A DNA stretch of 64,000 nt from Janthinobacterium fluminis (GCF_028595325.1 NZ_JAQQXR010000001.1:434001-498000); one strand, 5' to 3'; shown: positions 27,187 to 36,306, counted from the first letter of the stretch. A program made the numbers and translations. The notes: generated from the sequence alone by a model not told the origin.

Positions 27187-28022
27187 ACCTGCTGGCTCCC
27201 GGCGAACGCTATGCGGGCCGGCATGGCGGGCAGGGCGTTTCCTACGGTTGCGTCAAGGGCGAGGGCCTGGACACCCGCCACGGCGCGATTCTGTATCTGG
27301 AAGAGATCACCGTGTCCTTCGACGGTTTCAAGGCGCTGAACAAGCTGAGCCTGGATATTTCCGTCGGCGAGCTGCGCTGCATTATCGGCCCCAACGGCGC
27401 CGGCAAGACGACGATGATGGATGTCATCACCGGCAAGACGCGGCCCAGTTCCGGCACGGCCTGGTTCGGCCAGAGCTTCGACCTGGCGCGCATGAGCGAG
27501 TACGACATTGCCCACGCCGGTATCGGCCGCAAGTTCCAGCGCCCGACGGTGTTCGAGCAGCACAGCGTGTTCGAGAACCTGGAACTGGCGATGAAGATGG
27601 ACAAGCGGGTGCGGCCGACGCTGTTTTCCCGGCTCAGTTCCGAGCAGAAGGGCAAGATCGACGCCGTGCTGGCGTTGATCCGCCTGCACGGCCAGGCGGC
27701 CCGTTTGGCCGGCCTGTTGTCGCACGGCCAGAAGCAGTGGCTGGAAATCGGCATGTTGCTGATGCAGGAAGCGCAATTGATATTGCTCGACGAGCCGGTG
27801 GCCGGCATGTCCGACGCCGAGACGGCGCGCACCGCCGAGTTGCTCAATGAGTTGCGCGGCAAGCATTCGATCATGGTGGTCGAGCACGACATGGGCTTCG
27901 TCGCCGAGATCGCGCAGCAGGGCATCGTCACCGTGCTGCACGAAGGTGCGGTGCTGGCGCAGGGGCGCATGGAGCAGGTGCAGGCCGACGAGCGGGTGAT
28001 CGAAGTGTATCTGGGACGCTGA
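27183..28022 (+). CDS. urtD: Urea ABC transporter ATPase
   Basis: A 279-residue LivG-type ATPase. Walker A GPNGAGKTTMMD, signature LLSHGQKQWLEIGM (an SHGQ variant normal for UrtD), Walker B LILLDEPVAGM and switch His in VVEHDMGF. It hydrolyses ATP for urea import together with UrtE. The N terminus carries about 35 extra residues before LEEITVSFDGF; the ATG at 27183 overlaps the urtC stop and so is preferred. Confidence 0.96.
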   Translation: MNLLAPGERYAGRHGGQGVSYGCVKGEGLDTRHGAILYLEEITVSFDGFKALNKLSLDISVGELRCIIGPNGAGKTTMMDVITGKTRPSSGTAWFGQSFDLARMSEYDIAHAGIGRKFQRPTVFEQHSVFENLELAMKMDKRVRPTLFSRLSSEQKGKIDAVLALIRLHGQAARLAGLLSHGQKQWLEIGMLLMQEAQLILLDEPVAGMSDAETARTAELLNELRGKHSIMVVEHDMGFVAEIAQQGIVTVLHEGAVLAQGRMEQVQADERVIEVYLGR

Positions 28023-28024
28023 CG

Positions 28025-28723
28025 ATGCTGGAAGTCGAACAATTAAACCAATATTACGCTTCCTCGCACACGCTGCGCGGCGTGTCGCTGTCGGTGGGCA
28101 AGGGCGAATGCCTGGCCCTGCTGGGGCGCAACGGCGTCGGCAAGACCACCTTGCTGAAATGCCTGATGGGTGTGCTGCCGGTGGCGCAGGGCAGCGTCCG
28201 TTTCAACGGCCGCGACATCACGCGCCTGACGCCGCACGAGCGGGCGCGGCTGGGCATCGCCTATGTGCCGCAGGGCCGCGACATCTTCGCCCGCCTGACG
28301 GTCGAGGAGAACCTGTTGATGGGCATGGCGGCGCGGCCGGGCAGGGCCGCGAGGCAGATCGACGGCGCCGTGTACGAGTTGTTTCCCGTGCTGAGGGAGA
28401 TGCTGGCGCGGCGCGGCGGCGACCTGTCGGGCGGCCAGCAGCAGCAACTGGCGATCGCGCGCGCCCTGCTGGCGCGGCCGCAACTGATCATGCTCGACGA
28501 GCCGACCGAGGGCATCCAGCCGTCGATTATCAAGGACATCGAGCGGGTAATCCGTTTGCTGCGCCAGCGCGGCGACATCGCCATCTTGCTATGCGAACAG
28601 TATTTCGACTTTGCGCGCGCGCTGGCCGACAAATTTATCGTGTTGTCGCGCGGCGAGGTGCTGGCCGGCGGCGCGCCTGAGCTGATGGATGGCGACGACG
28701 TCAGGCGCCACCTGGCCGTATGA
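28025..28723 (+). CDS. urtE: Urea ABC transporter ATPase
   Basis: A 232-residue LivF-type ATPase. Walker A GRNGVGKTTLLK, signature LSGGQQQQLAIARAL, Walker B LIMLDEPTEGIQPS. The final switch histidine position reads LLCEQYFD, as is common in UrtE/LivF proteins (Q in place of H). It starts two bases after the urtD stop. It is the last gene of the operon; no ure genes follow, so imported urea must be hydrolysed by enzymes encoded elsewhere. Confidence 0.96.
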   Translation: MLEVEQLNQYYASSHTLRGVSLSVGKGECLALLGRNGVGKTTLLKCLMGVLPVAQGSVRFNGRDITRLTPHERARLGIAYVPQGRDIFARLTVEENLLMGMAARPGRAARQIDGAVYELFPVLREMLARRGGDLSGGQQQQLAIARALLARPQLIMLDEPTEGIQPSIIKDIERVIRLLRQRGDIAILLCEQYFDFARALADKFIVLSRGEVLAGGAPELMDGDDVRRHLAV

Positions 28724-28754
28724 GGGGCGGAGCCCGGATTGCCGGCGCGGCGCT

Positions 28755-29339
28755 TTAGACCAGGCCGCACCAACCCAGCGCGGCGCCGGCGCCCAGCAGC
28801 CACAGCAAATGTAATTTGGTGCGCCAGATGATCAGGCCGCTGACCAGGGACAGCGTCCACAGCGGCCAGTCGCTGCGCCAGGCGTGGTTGGCGCCGCCCA
28901 GGATGATGCCGGTCGAAATCAGCAGCGCGATGACGGTAGGCGCCATCCCCTGTTTGAAGGCGCGCACGGCGCGCAGGTCGCGGTTGCGGTGGCCCCACTG
29001 CGCGGCCAGGTAGGTGATCGTCGTGCTGGGCAGCATGATGCCGACCATCGTCACGGCCACGCCGAGCAGGGCGGCGACGTAGCTGCCGGCGTTCAGGCCG
29101 ACGTTCCAGCCCATCAGGGCGACGAACAGCACATTCGGTCCCGGCGCCGCCTGGGCGATGGCGATGGATTCGTTGAATTGCGCCTGCGTCAGCCAGTGGT
29201 GCTGCTCGACCAGGAAGCGGTGCATTTCGGCGGTGGTGGAAATGGCGCCGCCTATCGACATCAGCGATAGCAGCAGATACTGGGCGAACAGGTTGAGCCA
29301 GTCGCCCCAGCTCAGCACCAGGTGCAGCGGGGCGCTCAC
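28755..29339 (-). CDS. Chromate transporter, short-chain CHR subunit 2
   Basis: A 194-residue membrane protein with one CHR domain (SIGGAISTTAEMHRFLVEQ, then the AQAAPGPNVLFVALMGW motif). Short CHR proteins work as pairs, exporting chromate or, in some bacteria, with unknown physiological substrate. The start is GTG at 29339, overlapping the stop of the first subunit (GTGA). Residues 130-190 form the last membrane spans. Confidence 0.9.
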   Translation of the reverse strand: MSAPLHLVLSWGDWLNLFAQYLLLSLMSIGGAISTTAEMHRFLVEQHHWLTQAQFNESIAIAQAAPGPNVLFVALMGWNVGLNAGSYVAALLGVAVTMVGIMLPSTTITYLAAQWGHRNRDLRAVRAFKQGMAPTVIALLISTGIILGGANHAWRSDWPLWTLSLVSGLIIWRTKLHLLWLLGAGAALGWCGLV

Positions 29340-29911
29340 GGCGCGATCTTCCGGTAGGTCAGCACGCAACCCAGGCCGCCCAGGCCGAGCAGGATGTAGA
29401 GCAGCGGCCAGTGCAAGACGGCCACCATCAGCACGCCGAGCAGGCACAGGGGAACCGTCAGGCGCAGCGGCAGCGGATGCTTTTTCAGCGTCGCCGCCAG
29501 TTTCAAGCCGGTCGCGGCGATCAGGCCGGCGGAGACGGCGGCCATGCCGCGCAGCGCGCCGCCTATGCCGGGCAGGTGGGAATAGTGCGTGTACAGCAAG
29601 GCCAGCAGGATGACGATGACCAGGGGCACGGCCAGCATGCCGGCCAGCGCGCACAGGGCGCCGGGCAGGCCGAAGTAACGCCCGCCTATCATCAGGGACA
29701 GGTTGACGACGTTCGGCCCCGGCATGATCTGCGCGACGGCCCACTCTTCGACAAATTCCTCCTGCGTCAGCCAGCGCTTGCGTTCGACCAGTTCGCGTTG
29801 CACCACGGCCAGCACGCCGCCAAAGCCTTGCAGGGCCAGCAGCGTGAAGGAAATAAACAGGTCGCTCAGGGAGGTCGGTTGGGGCCGTTCGGCTACGGTG
29901 GCGGAAGTCAT
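29336..29911 (-). CDS. Chromate transporter, short-chain CHR subunit 1
   Basis: A 191-residue membrane protein with one CHR domain (ALQGFGGVLAVVQRELVE, then AVAQIMPGPNVVNLSLMIGG). It pairs with the downstream gene; such pairs normally insert in opposite orientation to form one transporter. The ATG at 29911 starts a 20-residue cytosolic tail. No ChrB-type regulator is adjacent. Confidence 0.9.
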   Translation of the reverse strand: MTSATVAERPQPTSLSDLFISFTLLALQGFGGVLAVVQRELVERKRWLTQEEFVEEWAVAQIMPGPNVVNLSLMIGGRYFGLPGALCALAGMLAVPLVIVILLALLYTHYSHLPGIGGALRGMAAVSAGLIAATGLKLAATLKKHPLPLRLTVPLCLLGVLMVAVLHWPLLYILLGLGGLGCVLTYRKIAP

Positions 29912-29954
29912 CGCGCCATTATCGCCCCGGCCGAGCCGGCTTGTCCACGAACAA

Positions 29955-30155
29955 TTAGCCGCCGCCTATGCCCGCGGTGACGATGCCCGTGCCGCCGCAC
30001 ATCGGGCAGGCGCGGCCATCCTCCATGATGCCGCGGGCGCGGCAATGGCCGCAGACGTTTTCGCCGCTGCCCGGGGTGCCGGGCGCCGCCTCGTCGCCCG
30101 GGTTCAGCGCCTCCTGCTCCAGAACGATGGTGGAATGGTAAGTTGGAGTGTGCAT
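29955..30155 (-). CDS. Tiny DnaJ-zinc-finger-like protein
   Basis: A 66-residue protein whose second half carries CGHCRARG and CPMCGGTG, two CxxCxGxG-type repeats as in the DnaJ cysteine-rich domain, enough for one zinc site. The N-terminal half is acidic and unremarkable. GAGGA lies five bases before the ATG at 30155, which supports this start over a longer frame. Likely a small zinc protein or chaperone accessory; no partner is evident. Confidence 0.75.
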   Translation of the reverse strand: MHTPTYHSTIVLEQEALNPGDEAAPGTPGSGENVCGHCRARGIMEDGRACPMCGGTGIVTAGIGGG

Positions 30156-30397
30156 ATTGTCCTCGCCGCTGCTGCCGCCCTGGGGCGCCTGCTTCCATGC
30201 TAGGCCGGCCATCGACGCTTGGTTTGAGCTGGCGCAAGATGCCGCGCCAAGGCGCTCCATGGCGCTGAAGAAAAATTTAGCGGCACGATAGAAAGCTGAC
30301 ATTGACTTTGCAAGTTCTTCGCCGATACTCCTTGCTGTGAACTGGCCGTTCACGTCCGATCCGCCCCACGATGTCATTAGTTGAGTGAAGGAAAGTG

Positions 30398-30625
30398 ATG
30401 AATGCGCCGAGACTGCTTCAAGCTCTTCGTTCCCCCATGATTACGGAACTGTATCAACAACGCGTCAATGAGGAGGGTCACCACATCGTCAATCAAGGTA
30501 TTTCCGTGCAATCGACGTTCAACACGATGTGCGCGATCGAATACCTGAAGTCGCGCAATGTCGCTCCCCAGGTGATCGAAAGGGTGCTGCTGCATCCCGA
30601 ACTGCGCCGCAAAACCCAGCACTGA
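30398..30625 (+). CDS. Small conserved-looking hypothetical protein
   Basis: A 75-residue protein without signal or membrane segment. Residues 10-75 look like a helical fold (MITELYQQRVNEEGHHIVN, then CAIEYLKSRNVAPQVIERVLL). The ATG at 30398 follows AAGGAAAG. I do not recognise the family. The helical repeat-like C terminus could bind nucleic acid or protein, but nothing shows this. It stands alone before a 455-bp non-coding gap. Confidence 0.6.
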   Translation: MNAPRLLQALRSPMITELYQQRVNEEGHHIVNQGISVQSTFNTMCAIEYLKSRNVAPQVIERVLLHPELRRKTQH

Positions 30626-30780
30626 GAGCGCGGCGTTCGCGTCCACGCTCCGCCACCCCGGCGACGGCACTTTTCAGTGGCGTCGCGCATTGTTATTTTT
30701 GCCATGCAAATGGCAAGTTATGCACAAATTATATCGACAAGAAATTCCCCAAAATATTTTCCGAACACAAACTTATGGTT

Positions 30781-30953
30781 TGTAAGTGCTTGATTTTTAT
30801 GTGGTTTATTTTTGCTGTTTGAATGAGCAGTTTATTGAAACCCGCATAGGCACTGGCTCGCGGGGGTGTCAATAGGCGCTTATCCACAAAGATATCCACA
30901 GTCAATGTGGATATCTGAAAAAGGTCTTAACAATCCGCCACTTAGCCGCAAGC
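30781..30953 (+). repeat. Intergenic repeat, copy 1, with DnaA-box-like TTATCCACA
   Basis: Part of the 455-bp gene-free gap 30626-31080. Shared with copy 2 (32185-32357): an AT-rich lead-in, GAATG-GCA-TTT, TTGAAACCCGCAT, a GC-rich stretch, TTATC-ACA, then an inverted repeat around ATCCACAG...TGTGGATATC (30892-30915) and CTTAGCCGC. TTATCCACA is a perfect DnaA box. The rest of the gap shows no coding signal. Copy 2 has the same orientation on the other side of the REC-PAS gene. Confidence 0.75.
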
Positions 30954-31080
30954 ATGTCGGGAACAGTGTTTTTTGGCCCATTTTTCCGCCATTTTCAGGG
31001 CGGTATTTTCCACTGGATGCATGTCCAGTGGTATTGGGGTGGTAGTTGTTTTAACCCAAAAATAAAGCGTTGTTGCCGCC

Positions 31081-31980
31081 TTACTGCGCCGCCGGGGGAG
31101 TGAGTATCGCCAGGTAATGCGCGGCCTGGCCGCCGTCCTTGTCGAGCGGCACGATCAGCGCCCGCAAGGCGTGCGCGGCGCCGTCGCTGGCGCGGGCGGC
31201 GACGTCGCCGGCCCAGGCTTGTCCCTGGGCCAGCGTCCGGACGGCCGCGTCGCAGGCGGCCTGGTCCGCATGCGGCCCGCGCAGCATGCTCAGCGGCTGT
31301 CCCAGCAGTTGCTCGCCGCTGTAGTGGAGCAGGGCGCACAGCGCCTCGTTGGCGCCGGCAATATTGCCGTCGCGGTCCAGCGTCAGCAGCAGCGTGCGCC
31401 GCTCCAGCGCCGTTTCCAGCCGGCGCGCCTTGTCCAGCGCCGCGCCCAGGCTGGCCACGCGCTGTTCCGCCTTCGACAGGCTGGAATAGGTACGCAGCGA
31501 AGAAATGACGGTGGTAAACAGCTTGCGTGTCGTCAGGTCGGTCTTGCACCAGAAGTCATTGATATCGTAGTCGACGATGATGCTGTGTTCCAGCGCCTGG
31601 CCGGGCTGGCCGGTGCGCAGCACGATGCGTACCAGTTTGTTGCCCAGCTCGTCGCGGATGCGCCGCGCCACCTGCAAGCCGGCGTCGTTGCTTTCCATGA
31701 TGACGTCGAGCAGCACCACGGCGATATCCGGCGTGTTGCGCAGCACCGTCAGCGCCTCCGCGCCGCTGTAAGCGTGCAGAAAGCTGAGGCGGCGTCCGAG
31801 GAAGGAGCTGTTGCTCAATGAAAACTTGGTGACGACGTGCACATCGACATCATCGTCGACGATCAATACGCGCCACGGCGGCGGCGCGCCCGCGCCGTCC
31901 GTCTGGTTGTCCGTTTCCGGTAAGTCCTCTTCGATCAACCAATTCGAGTCGGATTCGTCGCTAGCCATTTTCGCATCCAT
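31081..31980 (-). CDS. Response regulator: REC domain with C-terminal PAS-like domain
   Basis: A 299-residue protein. REC domain (about 36-165): acidic pocket VLIVDDDVD, phospho-acceptor in VVLLDVIMES, and the DYDINDFWCKTDLT segment typical of regulators related to DUF3369 proteins. A short coiled coil (LSKAEQRVASLGAALDKARRL in part) leads to a PAS-like domain (about 195-295, TLDRDGNIAGANEALCALL). No DNA-binding or enzymatic output is seen, so it probably relays signals by protein contact. The start is ATG 31980 or 31968. It has no adjacent kinase gene and is flanked by two copies of an intergenic repeat. Confidence 0.85.
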   Translation of the reverse strand: MDAKMASDESDSNWLIEEDLPETDNQTDGAGAPPPWRVLIVDDDVDVHVVTKFSLSNSSFLGRRLSFLHAYSGAEALTVLRNTPDIAVVLLDVIMESNDAGLQVARRIRDELGNKLVRIVLRTGQPGQALEHSIIVDYDINDFWCKTDLTTRKLFTTVISSLRTYSSLSKAEQRVASLGAALDKARRLETALERRTLLLTLDRDGNIAGANEALCALLHYSGEQLLGQPLSMLRGPHADQAACDAAVRTLAQGQAWAGDVAARASDGAAHALRALIVPLDKDGGQAAHYLAILTPPAAQ

Positions 31981-32184
31981 GCCTTGTCCGTCACAGTCAA
32001 AACAGGGAACCGTTCCCCTATTGTCACGCTGCGCTGTCAGATGTGCATGCGCCGCATGACGACACTATTCCAGTGCAGAACTTTTGTCAAAGCATTCCCG
32101 CCCGGCGGGCGGCGCTAGCATGTCTGCCGAGAAAATATTTCTTAAAAATATAAAAAATGCATTTGATGTAACGCAAACGCATTT

Positions 32185-32357
32185 GCTAAGTCATTGATTT
32201 TATTCATTTTAAATATTGCCTTCGGAATGGGCAATTTGTTGAAACCCGCATCAGTGCTGGCGTTGCGGCTTGTCAAGTGGGCCTTATCAACAACTTTATC
32301 CACAGTAGCTGTGGATATCTAGAAAAACCTCCTGCAAACACTGGCAGTTAGCTGCGC
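32185..32357 (+). repeat. Intergenic repeat, copy 2, with DnaA-box-like TTATCCACA
   Basis: Same orientation and order of blocks as copy 1: AAGTCATTGATTTTATTCAT, GGAATGGGCAATTTGTTGAA, ACCCGCAT, TTATCAACA, TTTATCCACAG-TAG-CTGTGGATATC, then AGTTAGCTGC. The inverted repeat spans about 32297-32319. It fills most of the 428-bp gap 31981-32408, which has no other evident gene. Confidence 0.75.
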
Positions 32358-32408
32358 CTCGTGAGAATTCGGGCGAGCGGGGCGCCGATCCGGGGAATAT
32401 CGGGCCTG

Positions 32409-33002
32409 TCACGGCACTTTCATGCGCTTGCGCGGCTCCCGCGGCGGCGCGGCCGCCAAATGTTTCAACTCCTCGAAGCGCTCCAGGAAGAGTGCATGGG
32501 CGCGCTCGGGGCCGACAGGAACGATCTTGTCTGGATGGGGGGGCGGCAGATGGCCCCAGTCCATCCATGCGGGCGGCAGCAAGTCGCGCAGTTCGGTCGC
32601 CATGCAGACCAGGTCGGCGTGCTTGATGGCCGGATGCTCGTCCTGGAAGCCGAATCGGCGGCGCAGCGTGTTCTTGACCGGGTGCAGGCGTTCCTTCAGA
32701 TAGTCCCGGCCCAGCATGATTTTCACCGGCGACGGCCAGTCGCCAAGGAATTCCTCGCAGTCGTGCAGCAGCGCCGCATAAGCGAGATCGGGCGGCACCA
32801 GCCGCGACACCATCAGCGAATGCTCGGCCACGGAGTACCACGGCCTTGCCGCGCCGCCCCAGCGCGGTTGCGACGCCAGGCAGAGGGAAATGTCGCTGAT
32901 GGGCAAGCCGGTCGCATCCGGCGCCAATAAATCCAGCACGAACCCCGATGGCAGCAAAATTGCCGTGCGGCCATCGGGTTTGTTCAATAAGTCGAATTGC
33001 AT
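32409..33002 (-). CDS. HD-domain phosphohydrolase (YfbR-like)
   Basis: About 197 residues. Metal-binding HD motifs: H in YSVAEHSLMVS, HD in ALLHDCEEFLGD, and a later Asp in IKHADLVCMATE. The sequence ILLPSGFVLDLLAPD precedes them, as in proteins resembling 5'-deoxynucleotidases. It likely removes phosphate from nucleotides in the cytoplasm; the substrate is unproven. ATG 33002 (MQFDLLNKPDG) is chosen, with GAGGA ten bases upstream; a longer frame from 33071 is possible. Confidence 0.82.
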   Translation of the reverse strand: MQFDLLNKPDGRTAILLPSGFVLDLLAPDATGLPISDISLCLASQPRWGGAARPWYSVAEHSLMVSRLVPPDLAYAALLHDCEEFLGDWPSPVKIMLGRDYLKERLHPVKNTLRRRFGFQDEHPAIKHADLVCMATELRDLLPPAWMDWGHLPPPHPDKIVPVGPERAHALFLERFEELKHLAAAPPREPRKRMKVP

Positions 33003-33188
33003 CGCAGTAAAGTCCTCGCCCTGAGAGGGTTTTCCAGAAGTGCCATGTCCTGCCGCAAGCGGGATCGGCACTCCCTATCCTACACCTCGTTCCGCCTAGG
33101 CGACACGCCTTGATATTTCGCGTTTTTCAATCGGCATTTTGAAAATACACTCGGGATTGTGAAATGATGAACACAATCGGGGGCGGCG

Positions 33189-36100
33189 ATGGCGACCAGA
33201 CCTGCTTATATTTACCAGGGTGGCTCGGTGTTGATGCACGCGCCCATGCAGTTGCAACAGTCGGACATGTACGGTTTTTTCGTCCGCGGCGACCTGGCGA
33301 AACTGCAGGCGACCATCGACACGACGCTCAACGAGGTGGCGGCCGGGCGCCTGACGCTGAAGGCGCTGTCGCCATATGTGCTGTTGACCTTCAACCGTAT
33401 CGGGCACGCCGATTCGGCCGATCCGGCCGACCGCGCCAAGGGCTGGCTCAGCGAGGGCGAGGTCATCACCTGGATCATGGTCGGGGCGATGGACGGGGCC
33501 GGCAAGCCGGCGCAGTTGTATTGGCATCCCTGCCATATCTTCGTCGACGACGCGATGGCGCTGGTGAACGGCCGCGAACTGTTCGGTTACTCGAAATACC
33601 TGTGCGACTACGCGATGCCGGCCGCCGGCGCGGAGCCGCTGCGTTGCGCGGTGGCGCTGCGGGGCTTCCAGCCGTTTGCGCGGGAAACCAAAATCGCCCG
33701 GCATCCCTTGCTGGAGGTGAACGCCACCGTGAAAACGGGCGAACACAAGCCGGTCCACGGTTTTGCCGACCTGATCGAACAGGCATTTGCGCTGTTGCAG
33801 TCGGTCCCAGATTTCCTCAATATGGACGGGGCCGGCTGGGCGCATATCCTGTCGCTGCTGCGCCGCCCCCGCGTCGACCAGATTCTCCTGAAACAATTTC
33901 CCGACAGCGCGGGCGTCAAGGCGGTGTACCAGGCGCTGCTGGCGGTGCCGGCCGACATCGAGCGCCTGCACAGCGGCCGCCTGCTCGGCTATGAGTACGA
34001 ATGCAGCGTGCACGCCTTTGCCAGCTTTCCGCTCGACCAGACGCTCGGCTTGCAACTGGGGCCGCAAAGCGCCGTCCTGCCCTTCCACATACAGTTCGAC
34101 TTCACGACCATGCCGGGCGAGGAACTGGTCGACAATTCCGCCGTCGCGGCGGAAAAAATCGCCATCCTCGGCGGCGGCGTCGGCGCGATGACGGCCGCCT
34201 ATTATCTGAGCCAGCAGCCCGGCCGGTACGCGATCACCGTCTACCAGTCCGGCTGGCGCCTGGGCGGCAAGGGCGCCAGCGGGCGCAACGCGGCGGCCAG
34301 CCAGCGCATCGAGGAGCATGGCTTGCACGTCTGGTTCGGCTGCTACGCCAACGCCTTCGCGATGATGCGCCAGGTCTACGCCAGCCTGGACAGGCCGGCC
34401 GGCGCGCCGCTGGCGACGTGGCGCGACGCCTTCAAGCTGCAAGACTATGTGGCGCTGGCCGAAGACGTGCAGGGCCAGTGGCGCAACTGGTCGATGGTTT
34501 TTCCGGCGCTGCCGGGCGAACCGGGCGATGCGGGCGGTGAGTTGACGCCATGGCAGATGGCGCTGGCGCTGTTCGGCTGGATTGCCGCCTGGGCCGGGCA
34601 GATCGGCCGAAGCGCGCGCCAGGCCGAAGCCATGGCGCCCACGCCGAACGGCAAGTGGCCGGGCTGGCTGCGGCGCCTGGCCGACGCGGTGGCGGGCGAG
34701 GCCGGCGAGCTGGGCCTGGACGTGGCCTTGGCTGCCGCCGCGCTGGCGACGCTGGCGGGCCGGCTGGCGCCCGATTCGCGCCTGCACGGCAGCGCCGAAC
34801 ACCGCATGCTGGCGGCGACGCTGGCCGGCATCCGTACCTGGCTGCACGCGCGTTACCGCGCCGCCCTTGACGGCAACGACGACTTGCGCCGCCTGCTGAT
34901 CTGCCTCGACCTCGGCATCACGGTGCTGCGCGGCCTGTTCGAGGATGGCGTGCTGCGGCACGGCTTCGACGTCATCAACGACATCGACCTGCGCGACTGG
35001 CTGCGCAAGCACGGCGGCGACGAGGAATGGTGCGTCAACTCGGCCCCGGTGCGCGCCTGCTACGACCTGGTGTTCGCCTACGAGGACGGCGACACCGGCC
35101 GGCCGAATGTCGAGGCGGGCACGCTGTTGCGGGCGATGGCGCGGATCTGCCTGGGCTACCGGGGCGGCATCATGTTCAAGATGCAGGCCGGCATGGGCGA
35201 CTGCGTCTTCGCGCCCCTGTACGAGTTGCTGCGCCGGCGCGGCGTGCGCTTCAAGTTCTTCCACAAGGTCGAGGAGCTGCTGGCGCTGCGGGGCGACATC
35301 GACAGCATCCGCGTCACGCAGCAGGTGGCGCTGGCCGCGCCGGGCCAGGAGTACCAGCCGCTGGTGACGGTGAGGGGGCTGGCCTGCTGGCCGGGCGCGC
35401 CGGACCTGGGCCAGGTCGAGCCGGCCCAGGCGGCGCTGCTGCGGGCCGGCGCCGTCGACCTCGAATCGTACTGGAGCGACTGGCCGCAGATGCACGAGCG
35501 GCATTTCGGCAAGCCGCCGCCCAGCGTCACGCTGCGGCGCGGGGTCGACTTCGACAAGGTGGTGTTCGGCGTGCCGGTCGGCGCGCTGCCGGCCCTGTGT
35601 CCGCAATTGCTGGAGCTCAGCCCGGCGCTGAAGGCCACATCCGTCAAGCTGCGGACGGTGGCGACGCAGGCGTATCAGCTGTGGCTGAACCGGGACCTGG
35701 CGCAACTGGGCTGGACTTGGCGGCCGGGCGGGCAGCAGCCGTTGCTGAGCGCGTTCGCGCCGCCCTTCGACACTTGGGCGGCCATGGACCAGGTGTTGGC
35801 GCGCGAAGACTGGCCGGCCGGGGCGGCGCCGAAGAGCGTCGCGTACTTCTGCGGCGCGCTGGCGGTGGCGGCCTATCCGCCGTTCAACGACGGCGGCTTC
35901 GTGGCGCAGTGCAATGAGCGCGTCAGGCAGGGCGCGCTGAAACAGTTGTGCGGGCAGATAGGCGCGCTGTGGCCGGCGGCCGGGCCGGCCGGCGCCTTCC
36001 CGTGGCAGTGGCTGGTCGATGCGCACGAGGGCAGCGGGGCGGCGCGCTTCGACGGCCAGTACTGGCGCGCCAACGTCGACCCCGCCGAACGGTATGTGAT

Positions 36101-36293
36101 GTCGGTGGTGGGCAGCTCGCGCTACCGGCTGGCGACGCAGCAGTCCGGCTTTGCCAATCTGTATCTGACGGGGGACTGGATCAAGACCGGCTTGAACGCC
36201 GGCTGCGTCGAGGCGGCCGTGATGGCCGGCATGCAAGCGGCGCGGGCCATCTGCGGCAGCCCCGGGCTGGTCCGGGGCGAGACGGATTTTTGA
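33189..36293 (+). CDS. Fusion of an acetoacetate-decarboxylase-like domain with an FAD/NAD(P)-binding desaturase-like oxidoreductase
   Basis: A 1034-residue protein. Residues 1-315 resemble the acetoacetate decarboxylase fold, with NGRELFGYSKYLCDYAMP, where K136 sits close to the place of the Schiff-base lysine of GxPKK motifs. Residues 323-1025 form an amine-oxidase/phytoene-desaturase-type flavoprotein: AILGGGVGAMTAAYYLS (Rossmann motif at 328-337), then GWRLGGKGASGRN, EEHGLHVWFGCYANAF, and a C-terminal YLTGDWIKTGLNAGCVEAAVMAG that closes the FAD site. The substrate is unknown; a lipid, terpenoid or polyketide is plausible. No biosynthetic neighbours are seen. It diverges from the HD gene. 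Confidence 0.82.
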   Translation: MATRPAYIYQGGSVLMHAPMQLQQSDMYGFFVRGDLAKLQATIDTTLNEVAAGRLTLKALSPYVLLTFNRIGHADSADPADRAKGWLSEGEVITWIMVGAMDGAGKPAQLYWHPCHIFVDDAMALVNGRELFGYSKYLCDYAMPAAGAEPLRCAVALRGFQPFARETKIARHPLLEVNATVKTGEHKPVHGFADLIEQAFALLQSVPDFLNMDGAGWAHILSLLRRPRVDQILLKQFPDSAGVKAVYQALLAVPADIERLHSGRLLGYEYECSVHAFASFPLDQTLGLQLGPQSAVLPFHIQFDFTTMPGEELVDNSAVAAEKIAILGGGVGAMTAAYYLSQQPGRYAITVYQSGWRLGGKGASGRNAAASQRIEEHGLHVWFGCYANAFAMMRQVYASLDRPAGAPLATWRDAFKLQDYVALAEDVQGQWRNWSMVFPALPGEPGDAGGELTPWQMALALFGWIAAWAGQIGRSARQAEAMAPTPNGKWPGWLRRLADAVAGEAGELGLDVALAAAALATLAGRLAPDSRLHGSAEHRMLAATLAGIRTWLHARYRAALDGNDDLRRLLICLDLGITVLRGLFEDGVLRHGFDVINDIDLRDWLRKHGGDEEWCVNSAPVRACYDLVFAYEDGDTGRPNVEAGTLLRAMARICLGYRGGIMFKMQAGMGDCVFAPLYELLRRRGVRFKFFHKVEELLALRGDIDSIRVTQQVALAAPGQEYQPLVTVRGLACWPGAPDLGQVEPAQAALLRAGAVDLESYWSDWPQMHERHFGKPPPSVTLRRGVDFDKVVFGVPVGALPALCPQLLELSPALKATSVKLRTVATQAYQLWLNRDLAQLGWTWRPGGQQPLLSAFAPPFDTWAAMDQVLAREDWPAGAAPKSVAYFCGALAVAAYPPFNDGGFVAQCNERVRQGALKQLCGQIGALWPAAGPAGAFPWQWLVDAHEGSGAARFDGQYWRANVDPAERYVMSVVGSSRYRLATQQSGFANLYLTGDWIKTGLNAGCVEAAVMAGMQAARAICGSPGLVRGETDF

Positions 36294-36306
36294 GGCGGGC
36301 CGCCGC

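Noticed and set aside
33096..36236. A 1046-codon minus-strand open frame opposite the fusion oxidoreductase
   Set aside because: Same reason: low-complexity Arg/His/Gln composition and no recognisable fold.
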